Origin: Sphingomicrobium sp.
GTDB lineage: Bacteria; Pseudomonadota; Alphaproteobacteria; Sphingomonadales; Sphingomonadaceae
DNA: 64,000 nt
Direction: 5' to 3'
NCBI GenBank assembly: GCA_036563485.1
Contig: DATCMI010000001.1
Location: 1,427,501-1,491,500 of the forward strand
In this document: piece after piece, positions 50,909-56,670 of the stretch
Position numbering within the stretch: position 1 is the first letter of the stretch
How the letters are laid out: each line of letters opens with the position of its first letter
Notes under the pieces: model-generated
Database searches by the model: none
What the model was told of the DNA's origin: nothing
What the model saw: only the letters and a program-made list of their open reading frames with translations
Program-made: the position numbers and the translations under genes

Positions 50909-52180
50909 TTACCGGTCGCGATCGCGGGTGCGGTCGCGGCCACGTTCACGGTCGTGGTCGTGGTCGCGGCCATGCTCGCGGCCGCGCTCGCCGTAAGTGC
51001 CGGAGAAGCTGCGTTCGAGGATGTGCGGCCCGTCGCCGCCACGGTCCTCGTGGCGCTCGAACAAGGCGCGGCCCCGTTCCTCGTCGCGCCACCGATTACG
51101 GGCGTCGCGCGCCGAACAGTCGAGGATCACGCGCTCGCCTTCGACGCGGTCGATGGTCGAGCAGCCGATCGAATGATGATGCCCGCCGGCGTCGCGGTCG
51201 GACTTGGTCAGGATGATGCGGTCGCCCGCGACCTTGTCCACGGTGCCGACATGCTCGCCGTCGCTGCCGACGACTTCCATATGCTCGCGGATGCGGCCGA
51301 GAAGCCCGCGCTTCTCCTCGCGCTTTCCGCGCCAGCCGGAAAAGTCGTTTTCGAAGCGCGACTGATGTTCACGGCGATAATCGTGATAGTCGCGATCGAT
51401 CTCGCTCATGTGGCGCTCGCGCCAGTCGCGATAATTGGGATCGAAGTCGCGATCGTCCTTGCGCGAGCCGGCGAAGCTGGTGCGGCGATATTCGTCGCGG
51501 CTCCACGGCCCCTCCGACCGGTCGGATTCGCGGCGGAAATCGCCGAAGCCGCGTTCGCGGTCGCGATCACGGTCATTGCCGCGGTCGTGGCCGCCGAAGC
51601 TGCGCTGGCCGACGCCGCTGGCGGCGAAGAATTGGCGCGATTCGTGGTCGCTGCCGCGGCCATAGTCGCCGGCCATCGGGCGATATTCCCGCTCTTCGCG
51701 CGAGCGGCCCTGCTCGCGACCGCGACCATGCTCTTCCTGGCTACGGTAGCGGCGCTCATCGTCACGCTCGCCGCCGCCCCAGATGTTGCGGCGCCAGCTG
51801 CTGTTATAATCGCTTTCGCTCGATCCGCCGCGGCTGAACACGCCGCGGTTCTCGTTGAAGTTCCGGTCGGAACCGCGATGGCGATCGCTCATCTGCGAAC
51901 GTTCGCGGTCGTAGCCGCGGTCGCGCCCATGCTCGCGTTCGCCGCGCCACATGCCGCGTTCTTCGCGATGATCGTCGCGGCCGTGCCGGTCGCGGTCGCT
52001 GCCGCCGCCGAACCAGGACGAAATCTCCTCGCCGGCCCGTTCGAAGAAGCCGCGTTCGTCGCGGTCATGGTGCGACCGGTGGGGGCGGTCGTGCCGGTCG
52101 CGGCCGCCGAACCATTCGCTTTCGGAACGCTCGTCGCGCCGGTCGCGCTCGTGCTCCCTGTCGTAGCGGTCGTAAGCCAT
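50909..52180 (-). CDS. Arg/Asp/His-rich low-complexity protein with SWFG motif and DUF2171 domain
   Basis: The ATG 52180, with AGGAGG 9 bases upstream, gives 423 residues. Residues 1-300 are dominated by Arg, Asp, Glu, His and Gly, many as DRD or RDR runs. ERGFFERAGEEISSWFGGG (about 37-55) is a SWFG(D)-type motif. A DUF2171 domain (about 300-365, RIREHMEVVGSDGEHVGTVD) follows, then another charged tail. No signal peptide is present. The strongly mixed charge suggests disorder, nucleic-acid or condensate behaviour, which is inference. It is a paralogue of 12063-12323 by its domain. Confidence 0.85.
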   Translation of the reverse strand: MAYDRYDREHERDRRDERSESEWFGGRDRHDRPHRSHHDRDERGFFERAGEEISSWFGGGSDRDRHGRDDHREERGMWRGEREHGRDRGYDRERSQMSDRHRGSDRNFNENRGVFSRGGSSESDYNSSWRRNIWGGGERDDERRYRSQEEHGRGREQGRSREEREYRPMAGDYGRGSDHESRQFFAASGVGQRSFGGHDRGNDRDRDRERGFGDFRRESDRSEGPWSRDEYRRTSFAGSRKDDRDFDPNYRDWRERHMSEIDRDYHDYRREHQSRFENDFSGWRGKREEKRGLLGRIREHMEVVGSDGEHVGTVDKVAGDRIILTKSDRDAGGHHHSIGCSTIDRVEGERVILDCSARDARNRWRDEERGRALFERHEDRGGDGPHILERSFSGTYGERGREHGRDHDHDRERGRDRTRDRDR

Positions 52181-52413
52181 CGGGGTGTCCTCCTTTTGCA
52201 TGCGTCAGTCGGCCGGCGGCAGCCGGCTTGAATTGTCAGCAGGGAGAACGAAGGTCGGGCAGGCGACGTTCCTGCGCGAGCGCTTGGAACGGCCGTAGAA
52301 TCGGCGGGCCGAATGTCCTGTGGGACAAGCGTTGCAAGGGGAAAAACAAGCGGCTAGGGGAGCCGCTCTTTCCGTGACCCGTCCCATCGGGTCCGAAGGC
52401 CGGCTGAAGGCGC

Positions 52414-52489
52414 GGGGCTGTAGCTCAGATGGGAGAGCGCTGCAATCGCACTGCAGAGGTCAGGGGTTCGATTCCCCTCAGCTCCACCA
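52414..52489 (+). tRNA. tRNA-Ala (anticodon CGC)
   Basis: A 76-nt cloverleaf: acceptor GGGGCTG pairs with CAGCTCC (one G-T), D arm GCTCAGATGGGAGAGC, anticodon stem CTGCA/TGCAG with loop ATCGCAC (anticodon CGC at 52447-52449), T arm with GGTTCGATTCC, and an encoded CCA end. CGC reads the GCG alanine codon. Confidence 0.96.
52463..52489 (+). other. Probable attachment site (3' end of tRNA-Ala)
   Basis: The integrase gene ends 34 bp beyond this tRNA and composition and gene content change here. Elements of this kind usually recombine at the T-arm/CCA end of the tRNA and restore it, so the attL core is expected in this segment. No second copy of the tRNA end is seen within the window, so the right junction must be beyond 64 kb. 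Confidence 0.5.
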
Positions 52490-52522
52490 GCCGCCGGCGT
52501 TGTAAATCAATGACTTACCTTG

Positions 52523-53758
52523 TCAGGCGGCCAGCGGCTGGTCTTGCTGCGTATCGCCAGCGTATCGCAAGTGGACCTTCGTGCGCTTCGACAGCTCGTC
52601 GAAGAACGCATCGATCTCGGCGACTGCTTCCTGCAGATAATCGGGTGACAGGTGCTCGTAGTTGCGCGCCGTGGTCCCCTGGGGACTGTGGCCGGCAAGC
52701 TTTTGCCGTTGTTCGGAGGGAACCCCGCGTTCGGCCAACCAGGTTAGCATCGTGTGCCGAAGTGTTTTCGGTGTGGCTCCTTGAACGCCTGCGTCATCGC
52801 AGACGCTGTTCCAACTCGTCTTGATGCTTGAAGTGTCGCGCTCGAAGTGCGTCGGACCGCCGGGGATGCGGTTCTTCTCGGCGATCGGCACCTTGTATTT
52901 GATTAGTTTGCCCTGGATCCCCTCGACCCACGGCCGCACGGCCTTAGCGATTGGGACGATGGCGCGGCGCTTCCGCGCATGCACCTTGCCCGGCTGACGG
53001 GGATCGATCAGGTTCCGCTTAAGGTCGATGTTGGCGTCGGTGAGCTCCAATACGGCTTCCGGCCTACCGGCGGTTCCAAGCTCCAAGACAATGAAGCGGA
53101 TGACATGCTCTCGTTCCGGCTTCCCCGCACACTGGTCCATAATGGCCGCGACCTCGTCGATCGAGAGGACACGATCCCGCGGAGGTGCCTTCTGGTGCGT
53201 GGGAACACTCGCGATGAAAGGCGGGTGATCGATGCGCTGGACCTTCCAAGCCCAGGACAGCGCGCCGCGGAGTGCAGCAAGGTCACGATCGATTGTGTGC
53301 CCACCGACGCCCGATGAAGCGCGCCAAGTGCGAAAGCGCGCTTGGAGGTCAGGCGTAAGCTCAGTGACCGTCGGCGCCTTAATGCGGCCGTGCCTGCGTT
53401 CTTCTTCAAAGAAGACAATCCACTGATCCACGGAATAGATATACCGATCGGGAGCAGCGAGGTTGGAAACATGGTGCTTGAGCCACTCGGCCATGAGCGC
53501 CTCCACCAGCGCTTCTTCCTTCGTCTGCTTCTTCGGTTGGGTGTATGCGATATGGTGAGCCGCGAGCGCGTCTAGAGCTTCTTGCGGCGGCGCATCAGGG
53601 CTGCCTCCTCGCGCAGAACTAGCGAGGCGCCTCGTGACGCCGCGTCCATTGGAATCACATTCGAGCCAGCAGATGTTCCAGGTGCCGCTGTCCGGCCGCT
53701 GCCAGAGCCAGAAGTCTCCAACCTGATGTCGTTGTCGTTGACGGTTACGGCGTCGCAT
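52523..53758 (-). CDS. Tyrosine site-specific integrase
   Basis: A 411-residue phage-type integrase. The N-terminal arm-binding part contains FWLWQRPDSGTWNICWLE (about 16-33), then a core-binding SAM-like domain (about 85-185), and the catalytic domain with arginine in GTAGRPEAVLEL, lysine in the PGKVHARKRR region, LRHTMLTWLAERG (HxxR), GHSPQGTT and the tyrosine in RNYEH. It would catalyse insertion and excision at tRNA-Ala. Its 5' part overlaps the upstream small gene by 187 bp in another frame. Confidence 0.92.
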   Translation of the reverse strand: MRRRNRQRQRHQVGDFWLWQRPDSGTWNICWLECDSNGRGVTRRLASSARGGSPDAPPQEALDALAAHHIAYTQPKKQTKEEALVEALMAEWLKHHVSNLAAPDRYIYSVDQWIVFFEEERRHGRIKAPTVTELTPDLQARFRTWRASSGVGGHTIDRDLAALRGALSWAWKVQRIDHPPFIASVPTHQKAPPRDRVLSIDEVAAIMDQCAGKPEREHVIRFIVLELGTAGRPEAVLELTDANIDLKRNLIDPRQPGKVHARKRRAIVPIAKAVRPWVEGIQGKLIKYKVPIAEKNRIPGGPTHFERDTSSIKTSWNSVCDDAGVQGATPKTLRHTMLTWLAERGVPSEQRQKLAGHSPQGTTARNYEHLSPDYLQEAVAEIDAFFDELSKRTKVHLRYAGDTQQDQPLAA

Positions 53759-53955
53759 GCGGCTCTCATCTCCTTTGCTTCCATTGCGCTGATCACGCCG
53801 TAGACCTCCTCCGACAGCAGAAGCCGCACATGCTCCGGCTCCAGGTGGAGCTTGCGGCCGGTGCGAGCGGCACTACGCAGTCGCTCCGTGAACCCAAAGA
53901 TCGGGTGGGAGAGATTAGGCTTACTGGGCCTTTCGTGAGGGGTTGCCGGTGTCAT
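53572..53955 (-). CDS. Hypothetical element protein overlapping the integrase start
   Basis: The ATG 53955 gives 127 residues. The N-terminal half (FTERLRSAARTGRKLHLEPE and RLLLSEEVYGVISAMEAKEM) is helical and looks like a small regulatory or accessory protein of integrative elements. The C-terminal half is Gly/Ser-rich and runs out of frame through the integrase N-terminus. No family is named. It is divergent from the HTH regulator, with shared promoter sequence. Confidence 0.6.
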   Translation of the reverse strand: MTPATPHERPSKPNLSHPIFGFTERLRSAARTGRKLHLEPEHVRLLLSEEVYGVISAMEAKEMRAACDAVTVNDNDIRLETSGSGSGRTAAPGTSAGSNVIPMDAASRGASLVLREEAALMRRRKKL

Positions 53956-53964
53956 CACGATTGT

Positions 53965-54003
53965 GTATACTCGCACAACCATGACAAATCAAGTGCGAGA
54001 TAC
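53965..54003. promoter_or_regulatory. Divergent promoter/operator with 11-bp inverted repeat
   Basis: GTATACTCGCAC (53965-53976) and its inverted copy GTGCGAGATAC (53993-54003) match over 11 bp with one extra base. The left arm also contains GTATAC, which reads as a minus-10-like TATAC on both strands, so leftward and rightward transcription may share it. Position between the HTH gene and its divergent neighbour suggests an autoregulated operator. Confidence 0.55.
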
Positions 54004-54004
54004 C

Positions 54005-54541
54005 ATGCACTCACTAACAGGCGACTATCCTCTGCAGGGCACGCGGGCGCAGGTCATGCTCGAGACTGCTATGAAGGCTGCGCAGGCGGCAGGACGCTCC
54101 CAACGGGATGTAGCAAGCCAGCTCGGCTACAAATCATCCGTTGTGTTAAGCCACATGACTGTTGGGCGTGTGCCAATCCCGATTGATCGGGCGAAGGACA
54201 TCGCCAAAGCACTCGATCTCGACCCAAACAACTTGTTGCTCGCGGTTCTGGAGCAGCGCTTCCCTGAAGTCGACTTCACGACGCTCTTCAACATCTCCTA
54301 CTCGTCCGAGAAGACTGTGCGCCGGCTGGAGTCGATCGCCGGATGCTCGCTTGACGAGCTACCATCGGACACTCGCGCTGTCCTCGAAGAGGTAGTTGCT
54401 GCTCGCAACCCGCGTCGGCGCTGGCTCGCACCAGCCGAGCTGACGACGGTCGAGCTTGTCCGTGACCTCCGGCCGGACAGCGCTGTCAGCGGCCTCGCGG
54501 ATGAAGATCGGCGTTCGATCGAGAAGGCCCTGCGCCGGTGA
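54005..54541 (+). CDS. Helix-turn-helix regulator of the element
   Basis: The ATG 54005 lies just after the inverted repeat. Upstream GTG 53963 and ATG 53981 are in frame alternatives, and I choose 54005 because the operator occupies the earlier sequence. The 178-residue product has an XRE-like HTH (about 20-65, SQRDVASQLGYKSSVVLSHM) and a C-terminal part of unknown fold. It probably represses its own and the divergent gene. It overlaps the next gene by ATGA-like 4 bp. Confidence 0.7.
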   Translation: MHSLTGDYPLQGTRAQVMLETAMKAAQAAGRSQRDVASQLGYKSSVVLSHMTVGRVPIPIDRAKDIAKALDLDPNNLLLAVLEQRFPEVDFTTLFNISYSSEKTVRRLESIAGCSLDELPSDTRAVLEEVVAARNPRRRWLAPAELTTVELVRDLRPDSAVSGLADEDRRSIEKALRR

Positions 54542-55095
54542 TCGAGCAGCTGGCTTCCCCGATGTCTACCGTCTCTAGGAGGAGAGGCTTGGTGGAGTGG
54601 GCAATGACAAGCTCCACCCACTCGATCGATCTCGCGCCAAACCGGCACGACGCTATCACTCCGTTGATTTTGCAGCGTATGCTCGCCGGCTTCTGCCTCG
54701 GAATCGATCGGTATGTATTACAATGCAAGCATGTGCACTTGCGGAACTCGCATGATCGGCTCCGCCTGATCGCGTTCCCAGAGAAGCTGGACACGAACCC
54801 CCACCTGCATTGCTTCGCTGATCTGTCGGATGAATATCTTGGTGAGCGCCGGATGTTGCCGTGGGAGCGCAAGTTGGAGGACATCTGGCGCTCGGTTGCT
54901 GGGCAGTCTGCAAGCCTGGCCATTGATGCCAATCCTGACGACGGCAAGGCGTGGTATTCCACCAAGGAAGCCTACCGCCGAGACCATTATTACCTACACT
55001 CTTGGGACTTCCACCGCAGCGACAAGCTCGTGAAGCGTCCCTCCGCCGCCTGCTTGCAGCGGACGCCCGCGCGCCGAAAACCTCGGACGCACTAA
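54538..55095 (+). CDS. Protein with HUH-like replication/nicking motif
   Basis: The GTG at 54538 overlaps the stop of the HTH gene. The 185-residue product contains NPHLHCFADL (H-hydrophobic-H, about 87-96), an aromatic spacer KLEDIWRSVAG, and AWYSTKEAYRRD (about 138-149). Together these are reminiscent of rolling-circle Rep or inovirus-type proteins, which have an HUH motif followed by a Y-x-x-K helix. The protein is shorter than full Reps and I see only one clear tyrosine motif, so it may be a remnant or a nicking accessory. Function is inference. Confidence 0.55.
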   Translation: MIEQLASPMSTVSRRRGLVEWAMTSSTHSIDLAPNRHDAITPLILQRMLAGFCLGIDRYVLQCKHVHLRNSHDRLRLIAFPEKLDTNPHLHCFADLSDEYLGERRMLPWERKLEDIWRSVAGQSASLAIDANPDDGKAWYSTKEAYRRDHYYLHSWDFHRSDKLVKRPSAACLQRTPARRKPRTH

Positions 55096-55404
55096 ATAGC
55101 CATCGGCATCGATGCGTCCCCGATCGTCGCGCGGACGCGGAGCCCCGGCACGAGTGAATCTTGTGATCACAAGATGCTCGCGACGAACTCCCGGTCCGTC
55201 AGGTCGGACGCTGCGGCGAAGAGCGGCGCGGTGATCCTGAACCGTGGAAGACTACAGGGAGTAGGTGCTCCTTCCATGAAGCAAGTGTCGTAAGAAGAAT
55301 AGGCGAGCGCCGCAGCGAAGCGAAGGTGCCGCCTGGTAGCGGCCAGCGGCCGCTACCGACTGCGACAGAACCCAAGCGAAGCCAACTAGAAGCCGCCCGC
55401 TTCC
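55096..55404. other. 309-bp non-coding stretch with two palindromes
   Basis: I see no convincing gene. The stretch holds an 18-bp perfect palindrome at 55158-55175 (ATCTTGTGATCACAAGAT), likely an operator, and a 10-bp perfect hairpin at 55335-55344 with 55348-55357. Neither hairpin is followed by a T-tract. Confidence 0.6.
55158..55175. promoter_or_regulatory. 18-bp perfect palindrome, candidate operator
   Basis: ATCTTGTGATCACAAGAT is exactly self-complementary. It lies in the non-coding gap of the element, 287 bp before the ATG at 55462. TGTGATCACA is a typical dimeric-regulator core (CRP/FNR-like in outline), but no regulator can be assigned. Confidence 0.5.
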
Positions 55405-55461
55405 ATGAGAGCGCAGGGTTACGATGACCTCATCGTCAACAAACCACTGAGGTCTTATACC

Positions 55462-55770
55462 ATGAGGTTATTCTTCTGCTCCACGGGTGTGGGGTGCTTT
55501 GAGTTCCTATTCACGAGCGACCATCAACGAGCGACGGAGCTCCTGGGCATCTACATCGTCCTGGCAAAGCTCAGTCCCTCCAAGCTTTGGCTCACGGAGC
55601 TCACTCTAGACACCGTGAGTCCCCCACACCGGCAGCACCTACGGGAAGCCCTATCCTGGGGTCTTGAGGGCTTCGCGTCTTACGAAGACGGTAAAGGCTG
55701 GGTCATTCGTCCTGTCCAAGATGAGTTCGATGAGCTGGTAGCCAATGCGAGCGCGGGGGTGTCGGCGTGA
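55462..55770 (+). CDS. Hypothetical protein of the element
   Basis: The ATG 55462 gives 102 residues (MRLFFCSTGVGCFEFLFTSD at the start); an ATG 19 codons upstream is an alternative. Mixed alpha/beta pattern, no membrane segment, no recognised family. It overlaps the next gene by GTGA and so is in an operon with it. Confidence 0.6.
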   Translation: MRLFFCSTGVGCFEFLFTSDHQRATELLGIYIVLAKLSPSKLWLTELTLDTVSPPHRQHLREALSWGLEGFASYEDGKGWVIRPVQDEFDELVANASAGVSA

Positions 55771-56054
55771 TGCGCATCTTCCAGATGAGGGATCTCGGTG
55801 AGATCGAGGCGTTCGTCCTGGCTGTCGATTACGACCGAGCCTCGGCGATCTTCGAGGGTCACCTGCTTGCCCACGGTGGCGATCCTGATGCCGTCCTCTA
55901 TCGTGAGGTGGAGCTGCAGCACCTGGAGGAGCCCGCGAACGACGCGGTTTACGACGCGCTGGAGCTTGACCGCGAGGGCGTGGTCACTTGCGACGCCAGT
56001 GGGCAGTGGGCGTTCGTTGGTCGTCTCTGCGATCACGGGAACGGCAAAGGGTAG
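55767..56054 (+). CDS. Hypothetical acidic protein of the element
   Basis: A 95-residue acidic product starting at GTG 55767 (overlap GTGA with the previous gene) or at the adjacent ATG 55770. Pattern: FVLAVDYDRASAIFEGHLLA and a His/Glu-rich end. The acidity suggests a DNA-mimic or partner protein at most as speculation. No family is recognised. Confidence 0.55.
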   Translation: MMRIFQMRDLGEIEAFVLAVDYDRASAIFEGHLLAHGGDPDAVLYREVELQHLEEPANDAVYDALELDREGVVTCDASGQWAFVGRLCDHGNGKG

Positions 56055-56268
56055 CTCGGCACGGAGCGCTGGCAGCCATAGGGCGTGTCGGCGCTCCCGA
56101 CTACCACTTGGTGCAGCCCGCAACATTCACTGACGAAAACGCGCTTTTCGCGAATAGCCAGTCACAGCGGGTGCGATTTTGTTGCAGTTTTCCGCCATTT
56201 CTGCCTGTAACATTTTTTCGCGCATGGTTGACGACAATAAGCGTTTCATGGCGGTTGTTCTTCGTTTG

Positions 56269-56277
56269 TGCTATAAT
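56269..56277 (+). promoter_or_regulatory. Extended minus-10 promoter, predicted leaderless start
   Basis: TGCTATAAT (56269-56277) is an extended minus-10 element. Six bases later comes the ATG of the HTH gene (56284), so the transcript should begin at or very near the start codon. No ribosome binding site is present, and no good minus-35 lies 17 bp upstream. Confidence 0.55.
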
Positions 56278-56283
56278 CACTCC

Positions 56284-56670
56284 ATGTCGCAAGCACCCCG
56301 AAAATCGATCACGAACGAGCAATGGGACGAAGCCGCAGCGTCGTATGAACTCGGCTACCGCAACGGCGCTCAGATCGCGCGAGATCTCGGCGTTTCGCCG
56401 GCTACCGTATGCCGCGAGTTCAGGCGCCGAGGTGCTCGCAAGGGCTGCCGAGTGGGCGAGGTCGTCGCGGAGCTCGTCGCTAAGCTCGATGCCGAAGCGG
56501 CGGATCGGCAAGCGGCAGCCGAAGCGAAAGCCGCTTCCATTAGCGCCTTAATGGGTGAGCTGATCGATACAGTATTTGCCGCCAATGAGGCTGCTGATCT
56601 GACGCTGGCCAATCCCGACATCAGGAGGATCGAGAGGGCCCTACGCCAGTTGACCAACCCATTAGTTTAG
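56284..56670 (+). CDS. Small HTH-type DNA-binding protein of the element
   Basis: The 128-residue product has an HTH-like segment (about 12-50: NEQWDEAAASYELGYRNGAQ, then IARDLGVSPATVCREFRRRG). A long Ala-rich helix follows (about 60-100). It resembles the DNA-binding part of transposase- or phage-type regulators. It is convergent with the res gene (9-bp overlap) and so is well placed to be controlled against it. Confidence 0.7.
   Translation: MSQAPRKSITNEQWDEAAASYELGYRNGAQIARDLGVSPATVCREFRRRGARKGCRVGEVVAELVAKLDAEAADRQAAAEAKAASISALMGELIDTVFAANEAADLTLANPDIRRIERALRQLTNPLV

Noticed and set aside
50954-52231. A 425-codon Ala/Val-rich frame on the plus strand opposite the Arg/Asp-rich gene
   Set aside because: It looks hydrophobic only because it is the reverse complement of arginine and aspartate codons; the minus strand has the ribosome binding site, the DUF2171 domain and the terminator.
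52349-52371. Terminator upstream of tRNA-Ala
   Set aside because: A 7-bp stem followed by CTTTCC is seen, but the stem is short, the T-run is broken, and no gene on that strand ends nearby.
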